From DASRIA01 sp038203635 (lineage in GTDB: Bacteria; Actinomycetota; Thermoleophilia; Solirubrobacterales; JBBDJG01), in contig JBBRDT010000079.1 in NCBI GenBank assembly GCA_038203635.1, forward strand, positions 1 to 15,547: a DNA stretch of 15,547 bases, read 5' to 3'. The position numbers and the translations under genes are program-made. Positions 6,960 through 14,330 of the stretch are shown piece by piece; position 1 is the stretch's first letter; each line of letters opens with the position of its first letter. The notes below the pieces were generated by a model. That model was given only the letters and a program-made list of their open reading frames with translations. It had not been told where the DNA came from and did no database searches.

Positions 6960-7661
6960 CTAGTCGTCCTTGAAGCGGTATCCCACGCCCCGGACCGTCA
7001 GAAGGTACTCGGGGTTCTTGGGATCGCCCTCGAGCTTTTCGCGCAGGTGCCGGATGTGCACGTCGATCGTGCGCTGGTCCCGGAACGCCGAGTCTCCCCA
7101 GATGCGGTCGAGCAGCATGTCGCGGGTGTAGACCCGTCCGGGGTGTGCCGCCAGTACGGCGAGGATCTCGAACTCCACATAAGTGAGCTGCACCGGCTCG
7201 GCCTGCAGCGCGACGGCACGCTTGGCGAGGTCGATCCGCAGGTCGCCGCGCTCCAGGGGCTCCTCGTCGCCGTCGACCTGATCCCTCATGTCCGCGCGCC
7301 GCAGCGCGGCACGTACGCGACTGCGGAACTCCCGCATGGAGAACGGCTTGGTGATGTAGTCGTCGGCGCCCAGCTCGAGGCCGAGCACCTTGTCGATCTC
7401 CTCGGCCTTGGCGGTCAGCATGATGATCGGCACCGAGCTCTTGGCCCGCAGCTGCCTGCACACCTCGAGCCCATCGACCTTGGGCAGCATGATGTCCAGC
7501 ACGACCAGGTCGAACGGCTGGCGGTCGAACTCGTTCAGGGCGGCCTGGCCGTCGAGTGCGGGGACGACCTCGTAGCCGTCCTTCTCCAGCGGATAGCTGA
7601 GAAGTTTCTGTACGGGCTGCTCGTCATCCACGAGCAGAATGCGTGCCGGTCTCGAGTTCAT
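6960..7661 (-). CDS. OmpR/PhoB-family response regulator (MprA-like)
   Basis: A 233-residue transcription factor. The receiver domain (1-120) has the acidic pair D12/D13, phospho-acceptor D56 in VLDIMLP, T83 and K105 in TKPF. The winged-helix DNA-binding domain (about 137-231) ends with the typical RTIDVHIRHLREKL and VRGVGYRF signatures. The ATG at 7661 has GGAAG six bases upstream. It is first in the minus-strand unit RR-HK-HtrA-IMPase and is divergent from the M28-like gene, 76 bp away. The cognate kinase is the next gene. By analogy with MprA it probably controls its own operon and envelope-stress genes; targets cannot be read from this window. Confidence 0.95.
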   Translation of the reverse strand: MNSRPARILLVDDEQPVQKLLSYPLEKDGYEVVPALDGQAALNEFDRQPFDLVVLDIMLPKVDGLEVCRQLRAKSSVPIIMLTAKAEEIDKVLGLELGADDYITKPFSMREFRSRVRAALRRADMRDQVDGDEEPLERGDLRIDLAKRAVALQAEPVQLTYVEFEILAVLAAHPGRVYTRDMLLDRIWGDSAFRDQRTIDVHIRHLREKLEGDPKNPEYLLTVRGVGYRFKDD

Positions 7662-7718
7662 TGCCGTCTTCCAAGGATTCTAGGCGGCGCGGGAACGATC
7701 CCCTCCCGCTTCGGCCGC

Positions 7719-7727
7719 TGCTATACA
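7719..7727 (+). promoter_or_regulatory. Candidate extended -10 promoter of the M28-like gene
   Basis: TGCTATACA is an extended -10 element (TGn plus TATACA, a five-of-six match). Transcription would begin about 7734, only a few bases before the TTG start at 7738. No Shine-Dalgarno sequence is present, so the mRNA may be leaderless or nearly so. No clear -35 box is seen. Confidence 0.35.
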
Positions 7728-7737
7728 CCGAGCGACC

Positions 7738-9510
7738 TTGGTCGATCCGCGTATCTACAGGGCGTCGTTCGTGCTTGCCCTGCTGGCGCTCGTCGTCGTG
7801 ATGTTCTCGCTCGAGTCGCGTCCTCGTGCCCATTCATCCGATCTGGCGCCGGAGGCGGTCAGCGGTCCGGACGCCTATGCCGAGACCGCGAGACTCGCCG
7901 CGCGCTATCCGGACAGACGTCCGGGCAGTCCCGACGACGCCGCGCTCGGCGGCTTCGTGGAGCGGCGATTCCGCGAGCTGGGCATGGAGACGTCCACTCA
8001 GCGCTTCTTCACCGACGTGGACGGCAAGGACGCTGAGCTTTCCAACGTGGTCGGCAGGCTGCGCGGCCGCTCGGACCGCCAGGTGGTGGTCCTCGCCCAC
8101 CGCGATGCGGCCGGTCGCCCCGGCGCGGTCGCCGCCTCGAACACGGCGATGCTGCTTGAGCTCGCGCAGGCGATGGGCGCGATCGACCGGCGCAGGACGA
8201 TGGTGTTCGTATCGGCGGACGGCGGGTCGCAGGGGATGGCCGGAGCACAACGCTTCGCCGAGCGCTACGTGGACCGGCAGAAGGTCGAGGCCGCGCTCGT
8301 CCTGGATGACCTGGGCGCCGCCGGCGACCGGAAGCCGTACATCGTGCCGTGGTCCTCGGGCTCCAGCCGGGCCTCGCTCTCCGCCGTGCGGAGTGTCGAC
8401 GCCGCGCTCGTGGGCGAGACGGGAGACGGCGGAGGGTCGGAATCGTGGCTCGGCCAGGTCGTCCACCTGGCATGGCCGCTCACCCTGCGCGAACAGGGCC
8501 CGCTCCTGCGCCACGGGATCGACGCCGTCACGCTCACGGCGCGTGCAGAGCTCCCGCGCGGTTCCGGCCCGGACACGGTGGCCGGCATCTCGGAGCGGCG
8601 CCTGACCCGGTTCGGGCGAGCGGCCTTCGCGAGCGTGCTCGCCTTCGACTCACCGGGCTACCGGGGCAAGCCGCCCTCCCGCTACCTGACCGCCGGTCCC
8701 AACGTCATCCCCGGCTGGTCCTTGGCCCTGTTCGCGATCGGTCTGATACTCCCGGCCGTGATCACGGCGGTGGACGCCGTCGCGCGCGCCGGCCGGCGCG
8801 GCGCTCCGGTGGGCCCGTGGCTGCGCTGGTCGCTCGCGACCGCCCTGCCGTTCGCGGTCACCGTGGTGGGCGCCCTGGTCTTCGAGCTGGTCGGATGGCT
8901 GCCCGGCACCGTGGCCGAGACGGTCTCGCCGGCGACCCGGCCCTCGTTCGGCGAGGCGGTCGGCCCGCTGCTCGCACTGGGAGTCCTGTTCGCCGTCTCA
9001 TGGGTCGTGCTGCGCCGCCTCGCGCTGGGCGACGTGCGCCCGCGCCGGCTCGCGCGCGAAGGTGCGGCCGCGGCGCTCGCGCTGCTCCTGTCGGTCGAGG
9101 TGCTCGTGATCGGCGCGATCAATCCCTTCACCGCCCTGCTGCTCGTCCCGGCGGCGCATCTGTGTCTGCTCGCCGCTGTGTCCGAGACGCCCCGGCGCGT
9201 GTTGCTGGCCGCCGCGCTGGTCGCGGGTGCGCTGACATTGCCGGTCCTCGCGATGCTCTATTACGGAGCGCGCTTCGACCTCGGCCTGTCGGTTCACAGC
9301 TATCTGCTGATGGTCGTCTCGACCGCGGCGGGATCGGTCGGCAGCGCGGTCCTCGGGTCGCTTGTGGCCGGCAGTCTCACGTCGAGTGCCCTGCTGGCCG
9401 TGAGTGGCAGCGGGCCCAGGACGGCTACGGAGATCACGGTGCGCGGCCCGCTGTCCTACGCGGGCCCAGGGTCACTGGGCGGGACCGAGTCGGCCCTGCC
9501 CCGATCCTGA
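7738..9510 (+). CDS. Polytopic membrane protein with degenerate M28 peptidase domain
   Basis: A 590-residue protein with one N-terminal TM (about 10-25), an extracytoplasmic M28-like domain (about 45-305) and roughly eight C-terminal TMs (about 325-550). The M28 fold is recognised from VVVLAHRD (117-123), the PGA...LLELA segment (128-143), TMVFVSADGGSQGMAGA (154-170), and LVLDDLGA (187-194). Canonical M28 enzymes have H-x-D, then D in a DNASG-like motif, EE in the DGEE motif, a later D and a late H. Here H121, D123 and D190 remain, but the DNASG Asp is replaced (VAASN), EE reads GS (163-164), and the late His is not seen. It is probably a pseudopeptidase serving in binding or transport. The TTG start at 7738 has no ribosome site; a GTG at codon 12 would cut into the first TM. 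Confidence 0.85.
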   Translation: MVDPRIYRASFVLALLALVVVMFSLESRPRAHSSDLAPEAVSGPDAYAETARLAARYPDRRPGSPDDAALGGFVERRFRELGMETSTQRFFTDVDGKDAELSNVVGRLRGRSDRQVVVLAHRDAAGRPGAVAASNTAMLLELAQAMGAIDRRRTMVFVSADGGSQGMAGAQRFAERYVDRQKVEAALVLDDLGAAGDRKPYIVPWSSGSSRASLSAVRSVDAALVGETGDGGGSESWLGQVVHLAWPLTLREQGPLLRHGIDAVTLTARAELPRGSGPDTVAGISERRLTRFGRAAFASVLAFDSPGYRGKPPSRYLTAGPNVIPGWSLALFAIGLILPAVITAVDAVARAGRRGAPVGPWLRWSLATALPFAVTVVGALVFELVGWLPGTVAETVSPATRPSFGEAVGPLLALGVLFAVSWVVLRRLALGDVRPRRLAREGAAAALALLLSVEVLVIGAINPFTALLLVPAAHLCLLAAVSETPRRVLLAAALVAGALTLPVLAMLYYGARFDLGLSVHSYLLMVVSTAAGSVGSAVLGSLVAGSLTSSALLAVSGSGPRTATEITVRGPLSYAGPGSLGGTESALPRS

Positions 9511-9525
9511 GGCCAGACGCAGCCG

Positions 9526-9795
9526 GTGGACGCCAATCGTATCCCGCGGCAGACCGTCCGCGTCGATAACAACGGCGATTCGGCCATGAGCTCTTCGCTG
9601 ACACAGCCGCGCGACGTGAACCACACGCTCGTCAAGCGCGCGGTCAAGTGCAACAGCTACACGGTCGACCCCGACCGGGTTGCCACGGCGCTGATCGTCA
9701 AGCTCGTCGAGGCGACTCTGGCGCCGCATCCGCCCGCGAGAAGTGGTCCCAACCACGCAAACGGCGCGGCCGGCCCTCTGCGTCAAGCAGCCTGA
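9526..9795 (+). CDS. Small FlgM-like (anti-sigma-28 family) protein
   Basis: An 89-residue protein. Residues about 32-64 carry the FlgM C-terminal pattern: a Val-Lys-rich helix, then Tyr-x-Val-Asp-Pro, then a helix beginning RVATALIVKLVE. In known systems FlgM binds and inhibits the flagellar sigma factor FliA. The gene starts with GTG 15 bp after the M28-like stop; an ATG at 9586 is an alternative. Third positions are almost all G/C up to the point where it enters thiL, then the bias drops, as expected for a real gene whose last 98 bp overlap an opposing gene. No flagellar genes are visible, so it may act on another sigma factor or be a relic of the family. The tail after 66 is unlike FlgM. 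Assigned by motif only. Confidence 0.6.
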   Translation: MDANRIPRQTVRVDNNGDSAMSSSLTQPRDVNHTLVKRAVKCNSYTVDPDRVATALIVKLVEATLAPHPPARSGPNHANGAAGPLRQAA

Positions 9796-10738
9796 CCGCA
9801 CCCCCGGCATCGCCCGAGGCCGGCAGGATGCGGCCGATCCAGCTCACGGCGACGTTCGCGGCCTCGGCCGCGCGCTCGATGTCGTCACGCGCGCCGGCGG
9901 GTGCGGTGAACAGCAGCTCGTAGTCCTCACCCGCCGTGGCGGCAAGCTCGAGCGGGTCGAGACCATGGTCGCGCGCGACCTCTGCGACACCTTCCTCGAG
10001 GGGCAGGCCCGTGAGCCGCACCTCCGCCGCCACGCCGCTGCGCTCGCAGATCCGGGCTGCGTCCGAGGCGATCCCGTCGGTCACGTCGATCATCGCGTGG
10101 ATGCCCGCCGCGACGAGTGCCCGGCCGGCTCCCAGCAGCGGGCGTGGTCGCAGGTGGCGTTCGAGTAGGCGCTGCCCTGCCTCCAGGCCCAACTCCAGGT
10201 CACCGCCACGATGCTTGCGCTCGAGGAGCAACAGTCCCGCCCCGGAGCCACCCAGTGCGCCGGTGACGCCCAGCAGATCTCCCGGCCGTGCGCCGTCGCG
10301 CCGCGCGAGTTGCTCCTCCGCGTCGACGTAGCCGACCACCGTGACCACGACGAACAGCTCGTCCGCGCGGGTCATGTCGCCGCCGCAGATCGTTACGCCG
10401 CAGGACGCCGCGAGCGCCTCGGCGCCGTCGGCAAGCTCGAGCACCTCACGTTCGCCCAGGTGGTGGGGCAGCCCCAGGGCGATGTATGCCTCGCCGGGGC
10501 CTGCACCCATCGCGGCCAGGTCCGACAGCGAGGCCGCAAGGCACTTGTGACCGAGGTCGCCGAGCGATGTCGTGACGAGCCGGAAGTGAACGCTCTCCAC
10601 GAACGAGTCGGTCGACGTGACGCTGATCGCGCCACCGGGTCGCACCGCGGCAGCGTCGTCGCCCGACCACACGACCACGCGGTCGCTGCGCGAGGAAAGT
10701 CGCTCTCGCATGCGGGCGATCAACTCGAACTCGTTCAT
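9698..10738 (-). CDS. thiL: Thiamine-monophosphate kinase
   Basis: A 346-residue enzyme that uses ATP to phosphorylate thiamine monophosphate to the cofactor thiamine diphosphate. Family motifs present are GDDAAAV (26-32), a TSTDSFVESVHF segment (41-52, matching TTDxLVExVHF), GHKCLAASLSDLAAMGA (63-79), GGDMTR (119-124), the VTDGIASDAARI region near 220-230, and the C-terminal GWDHF. The ATG is fixed by a TGATG junction with the upstream mannosyltransferase gene (1-bp overlap). No Shine-Dalgarno precedes it, so translation is likely coupled. About 14 residues follow GWDHF, and this end overlaps the FlgM-like gene on the other strand. Placement after envelope genes looks like operon convenience and not a shared pathway. 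Confidence 0.95.
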   Translation of the reverse strand: MNEFELIARMRERLSSRSDRVVVWSGDDAAAVRPGGAISVTSTDSFVESVHFRLVTTSLGDLGHKCLAASLSDLAAMGAGPGEAYIALGLPHHLGEREVLELADGAEALAASCGVTICGGDMTRADELFVVVTVVGYVDAEEQLARRDGARPGDLLGVTGALGGSGAGLLLLERKHRGGDLELGLEAGQRLLERHLRPRPLLGAGRALVAAGIHAMIDVTDGIASDAARICERSGVAAEVRLTGLPLEEGVAEVARDHGLDPLELAATAGEDYELLFTAPAGARDDIERAAEAANVAVSWIGRILPASGDAGGAVRLLDAEGRPRRLRGWDHFSRADAAPESPRRA

Positions 10739-12093
10739 CAATAGGGAGAGAAGGGTTCCAGGGGAACGGCGATCACCATCATGTAAGCGCACAGGACGAT
10801 GCTTGCCAGCAGCAGCCGCCTGTCTGCGCCGAGCGCGGCCAGCGGCAGCAGCCAGATCGCGTACCAGGGCACCAGCCACGCGGTCGCGAGCAACACGCCG
10901 AGGGTCGCCCACCCGGCGGGCGCGATCCATCCCCCCGGCTGCGCGCGCCTGCGCCAGGCGGTGCGCAGGAGCAGCACCACGGCCACGATCAGCACCAGCC
11001 CGAGGACGGTGCGCGTGTAGTCGACGATCTCGCTTGCCGATCCGCCGGTGATTCCCGCGACGGCGTCGGCGGTGCGCTGCGGGATGCTCCAGCGGCTCGT
11101 GCGCTCCTGGTTGTCGCCGAGCAGGGCGAACGCCTCCAGGGCGCTGTCCCCGAAGGCCACCAGCGCGACCGTGACCGCCAACAGCGCGCCGGCCCCCGCA
11201 CCGGCCATCAGCGCGACCCTGCGGCGCGTGCCGATCAGCATGAATGGCCCGAGCACCGCGGCGGACACCTTCACCGCGCCGGACAGAGCGGTGAGCCCGC
11301 CCGCCAGCGGTGCGCGGCAGGCGAGCAGCGCGGCGACACCGCTCATCCACAACAGCACCGTGAGCGCGTCGTTGTGCGCGCCGCCGACGACGTGGACCAG
11401 CACGAGCGGGTTCAGCCCGACCACCATCGCGGGGAGCCGAGGATCCCGGTCCAGGCGCCGTGCACACAACCAGACCAGCGCCACGATCCCGAGGCTCGCC
11501 AGCGCGGCGACGACCTTCAGGGTCCAGAAGGCAAACGGCACGCCGGTCTTCGCGAGCGGAAACGTCGCGACCGTGAAGAGCGGACCGTAGACACTCGTGA
11601 AGTCCTTCGATCCCGCATAGGCGAACACTGCATCGCCGGGCGCATCGCCCGGGCTGTGCGTGTACGGGTCGAGACCGTGCACGACGTCGAGCCGCGCGTA
11701 CGCGATGTAGCTGAACACGTCCTGGGAGAGCAGCGGCGGGGCGAGCAGGAAGAGCACGTGGGCCGCCACGATCGCGGCCACGATCGTGCGCGTTCCGAGG
11801 CTGCGCGCGTACGCCAGGACGACGCAGTACGCGAGCAGGGCCACCCAAAGTCCGGCGTAGAAGAGCGGACCGCCGAGCCCTCCGTCGGCGAATGCTGCGC
11901 CGAGCGGCTCGAACGGTCCCAGCAGCCAGCCCGGTGACCCCCCGGACGTGGCGAGCACGACGTTCGAGCCGCGCGCCGCCCACAGGACGGCCAGCGCTAC
12001 ATAGGTGAGGCCGAGCAGCCCGAGGGCCGCAAGCGCCGCGCTAGCGCGTCCCGCCTGTGTCGCTGCCGGGCCCGGCGCCGCCGTTCCCGTCAT
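10738..12093 (-). CDS. Polytopic GT-C glycosyltransferase, MptB-like polyprenol-phosphate mannosyltransferase
   Basis: A 451-residue integral membrane protein with about 12 hydrophobic segments. The first large loop contains SQDVFSYIAYARL (123-135) followed by GLDPYTHSP (140-148), then SVYGPLF (167-173) and a GLNPLVLVHVVGGAHND segment near 224-240. These are typical of the MptA/MptB and GT87 families, which use polyprenol-phosphate mannose to extend alpha-1,6-mannan outside the membrane; Asp125 is the likely catalytic acid residue. The start at 12093 overlaps the PBP gene by 53 bp. The open frame extends to 12210 but would then overlap by 170 bp with a low-complexity N-terminus. A GGGAG lies 11-12 bases before the chosen ATG. 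Exact sugar and product are inferred from family only. Confidence 0.8.
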   Translation of the reverse strand: MTGTAAPGPAATQAGRASAALAALGLLGLTYVALAVLWAARGSNVVLATSGGSPGWLLGPFEPLGAAFADGGLGGPLFYAGLWVALLAYCVVLAYARSLGTRTIVAAIVAAHVLFLLAPPLLSQDVFSYIAYARLDVVHGLDPYTHSPGDAPGDAVFAYAGSKDFTSVYGPLFTVATFPLAKTGVPFAFWTLKVVAALASLGIVALVWLCARRLDRDPRLPAMVVGLNPLVLVHVVGGAHNDALTVLLWMSGVAALLACRAPLAGGLTALSGAVKVSAAVLGPFMLIGTRRRVALMAGAGAGALLAVTVALVAFGDSALEAFALLGDNQERTSRWSIPQRTADAVAGITGGSASEIVDYTRTVLGLVLIVAVVLLLRTAWRRRAQPGGWIAPAGWATLGVLLATAWLVPWYAIWLLPLAALGADRRLLLASIVLCAYMMVIAVPLEPFSPY

Positions 12094-14134
12094 CGGCGGG
12101 AGGGCTCCCGTTGGGGTCCCCATAGAGACGCGGATCGTAGCCCTGGTAGCCGCCGCCCGTGGAGTCCCCGTAGTCGTACTGCTGTCCGCCGACGCTGTAG
12201 TCCGCCCCACCCTTGGAGTACTTGCCGAAGAAGGGCGACCAGCTGATCGTGCTCTTCGGCAGCGGGAAGTCGCTGCAATTCTTGCCCTTGGCCACCTGCA
12301 TGAACTTGTTCCAGATCATCGCGGGGAAGGTCCCGCCGGCGACCGAGATCCCGTGCACGCTGCGCATCTCCTTGAGCGCGTCGGGATAGCCGACCCACAC
12401 GGCACTTGCGAGATTGGGCGTGTAGCCGTCGAACCACGCGTCGTTGAAGTTGTCGGTCGTCCCGGTCTTGCCCGCCGCAGGGCAGCTGATCTTCGCCCGG
12501 GTCCCAGTCCCCTCCAGCACGTTCTGCTTCAGGATCTTCGTGACCTCGTAGGCCACTGCGTCCGAGAACACGCGCTCGCGCTGGGGCTTGCCCAGGTCCT
12601 CGTCGTCCCCGCCGGCGAACTTAACGCGCAGGATCGCGATCGGCTTGTTGCGGATCCCGCCCGCGGCAAGGGTCGCGTACGCATTAGCCATCTCGAGGGG
12701 AGACACTCCACGCTTCAGCCCGCCGAGCCCCTCCGCGGGGTAGCCGTCGAGCTTGGTCGTGATCCCCATCTCCTTCGCCGTGTCGGCGACGCTCTGCGGG
12801 CCGAGATCGAGGTCGAGCTGTGCGAAGACGGTGTTGTCGGACTTCAGCGTCGCGCGGGCGAGGGTCATCGAGCCGCTGTAGCTCTGGTCGTAGGTCTGCA
12901 CCTTCCACGGGCCGTAGTCGCGGGTGTGGAGATCCAGCGGCTTGGACACGTAGCTGGTCGAGTACGGGTTGACGCCACGCTTGACGGCGGTCGTGAGCAC
13001 GAAGGTCTTGAACGCGGAACCGGGCTGGCGGTGTCCCTGCGCGGCGAGGTTGTACTGGTTGTGCTTGTACTTGGAGCTCGACGCCATGGCCTTGATGTAG
13101 CCCGTGTGCGGATCGATCGAGACGACCGCCGAGCTCGGATCGCCCGGGTAGTTCAGCGTCGAGTCGATCGCGTTGCGACCCGCCTCCTGCAGCTTCGGGT
13201 CGATCGTCGTATAGATCTTCAGCCCGCCCTTGCGGACCGTGTTGACGCCGAACTTGTCGATCAGCTGCTGCTTGACGTAGTCGAAGAAGAACGGTTCGCG
13301 GATCTTGATGTAGAGATCGCCGCGGCGCACGCCGAGCTTCGAAGCGCGCGCCTGCCTCGAACGCTCCTCGGAGATGTAGCCCAGCTCGGCCATCTTCGCC
13401 AGGACCTTGTTGCGCCGCTCGAGCGCGTCGCGCTTGTTCTGGAACGGGTTCAGGCGGCTCGGGGCCTGCGGCAGGCCGGCGAGCAGCGCGGACTCCTCCA
13501 GCGTGAGGTTCTTGGCCGGCTTGTCGAAGAACGTCTGCGCCGCCGCCTGCACTCCCACGGCGGTCTGCCCGTCGACGGTGCCGTACGGCACGGAGTTGAG
13601 ATAGCTCTGCAGGATCCAGCGCTTGGAGTGCGCGTCCTCCAGCTCCTCCGCGAGGCGCGCCTCCCTGATCTTGCGCTCGAGGGTGCGCTCGCGCCCGACG
13701 TACAGGTTGCGCACCAGCTGCATCGTGATCGTCGATCCGCCCTCGACCGCCTTGCCGGCCTCGAGGTTCTTGAAGGCGGCACGCACGACGCCTTCGTAGT
13801 CCACGCCGCCGTGCTCGTAGTAGCGCTCGTCCTCGATCGCGACCGTCGCCGCCTGCATCGACTCCGGGATGCGCTGTAGAGGGATCGGTGTCCTGATCTC
13901 GTCGGACTGGATGTAGCCCAGGCGCGAGCCGTCGGCGGCAAACACGACAGAGCTGGTGCCCTGGTCGATCGGCTTCAGCGACTCGAGGGCCGGAGCCGAG
14001 GCGGCGACGGAGAGCACGTAGCCGGCGCCGGAGAGCACCGCGATCCCCGCCGCGAAGGCCAACACAAGCACGGCCAGCAGGAGCTTGCTGGGCCGGTGGC
14101 TCCGGCGGTGGCGCTGTCGCGCGCGGTAGGTCAA
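12041..14134 (-). CDS. Class A penicillin-binding protein (transglycosylase/transpeptidase)
   Basis: A 697-residue bifunctional peptidoglycan synthase. A short basic cytoplasmic tail and one TM (about 18-42) anchor it. The GT51 glycosyltransferase domain (about 75-250) has catalytic Glu101 in AIEDERYYEHGG and the EGGSTITMQL motif (131-140). The transpeptidase domain (about 330-615) has the nucleophile Ser373 in SAFK, SDN (432-434) and KTGT (556-559). The C-terminal 60 residues are rich in Gly, Tyr, Asp and Pro, a likely flexible extracellular tail. The start is TTG at 14134, with no strong ribosome site, chosen because it leaves the basic anchor intact. It is the first gene of the overlapping PBP-GT-thiL unit and faces the molybdoenzyme gene across 196 bp. 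Confidence 0.95.
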   Translation of the reverse strand: MTYRARQRHRRSHRPSKLLLAVLVLAFAAGIAVLSGAGYVLSVAASAPALESLKPIDQGTSSVVFAADGSRLGYIQSDEIRTPIPLQRIPESMQAATVAIEDERYYEHGGVDYEGVVRAAFKNLEAGKAVEGGSTITMQLVRNLYVGRERTLERKIREARLAEELEDAHSKRWILQSYLNSVPYGTVDGQTAVGVQAAAQTFFDKPAKNLTLEESALLAGLPQAPSRLNPFQNKRDALERRNKVLAKMAELGYISEERSRQARASKLGVRRGDLYIKIREPFFFDYVKQQLIDKFGVNTVRKGGLKIYTTIDPKLQEAGRNAIDSTLNYPGDPSSAVVSIDPHTGYIKAMASSSKYKHNQYNLAAQGHRQPGSAFKTFVLTTAVKRGVNPYSTSYVSKPLDLHTRDYGPWKVQTYDQSYSGSMTLARATLKSDNTVFAQLDLDLGPQSVADTAKEMGITTKLDGYPAEGLGGLKRGVSPLEMANAYATLAAGGIRNKPIAILRVKFAGGDDEDLGKPQRERVFSDAVAYEVTKILKQNVLEGTGTRAKISCPAAGKTGTTDNFNDAWFDGYTPNLASAVWVGYPDALKEMRSVHGISVAGGTFPAMIWNKFMQVAKGKNCSDFPLPKSTISWSPFFGKYSKGGADYSVGGQQYDYGDSTGGGYQGYDPRLYGDPNGSPPADDGNGGAGPGSDTGGTR

Positions 14135-14204
14135 GTGAGATAGGTGCGGCGCACGCTGGGTTCGGGATCAGACGCGCGGGTCCCTGCCCGGGACTGAGAA
14201 ACCG

Positions 14205-14210
14205 AGTATA
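14205..14210 (-). promoter_or_regulatory. Candidate -10 element for the PBP-mannosyltransferase-thiL unit
   Basis: The minus strand reads TATACT here, a five-of-six match to the -10 consensus, about 70 nt before the PBP start. No good -35 box lies 16-18 bp upstream. It is one of few AT-rich spots in the gap. Prediction by eye only. Confidence 0.28.
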
Positions 14211-14232
14211 GACCTGCAAAATCGACTCTCTT

Positions 14233-14302
14233 CCAGAGCTCCCGGATTTCGCGGCGAGGCGAAATCCAGAGCTCCCGGGTTTCGCGGCTAAGCGAAATCC
14301 GG
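14233..14302. repeat. Two tandem 33-bp units, each forming a strong hairpin
   Basis: Units at 14233-14265 and 14266-14298 differ at only three positions. Each begins CCAGAGCTCCCGG. Hairpin 1 pairs GGATTTCGC (14244-14252) with GCGAAATCC (14259-14267), a perfect 9-bp stem with a 6-nt loop. Hairpin 2 pairs CCGGGTTTCGC (14275-14285) with GCGAAATCCGG (14292-14302), 11 bp with one G-T pair. AATTTTTA follows on the plus strand, so the second hairpin could act as a rightward terminator, yet no rightward gene precedes it. A REP-like palindromic repeat or a regulatory site between divergent genes is more likely. Confidence 0.85.
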
Positions 14303-14317
14303 AATTTTTAGAGGGGG

Positions 14318-14323
14318 TAGACT
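14318..14323 (+). promoter_or_regulatory. Candidate -10 element of the molybdopterin oxidoreductase gene
   Basis: TAGACT fits the TAnnnT pattern of actinobacterial -10 elements and ends 7 nt before the GTG at 14331, which would give a leaderless mRNA. Alternatively, GAGGGGG at 14311-14317 is a ribosome site with an overly long 13-nt spacing. The two readings are mutually exclusive. Confidence 0.28.
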
Positions 14324-14330
14324 CGGGATC

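Noticed and set aside
10739..11983. N-terminal extension of the ThiL frame to give a 761-residue protein
   Set aside because: The first 415 residues are an out-of-frame reading of the mannosyltransferase gene. The ThiL family begins at MNEFEL, at the TGATG junction.
12094..12210. Longer start for the mannosyltransferase (490 residues)
   Set aside because: It would overlap the PBP gene by 170 bp and add a Thr/Ala-rich N-terminus. ATG 12093 leaves a normal short tail before the first TM.
14233..14298. CRISPR-like array
   Set aside because: Only two directly abutting copies with no spacers, and no cas genes. It is a tandem hairpin repeat.
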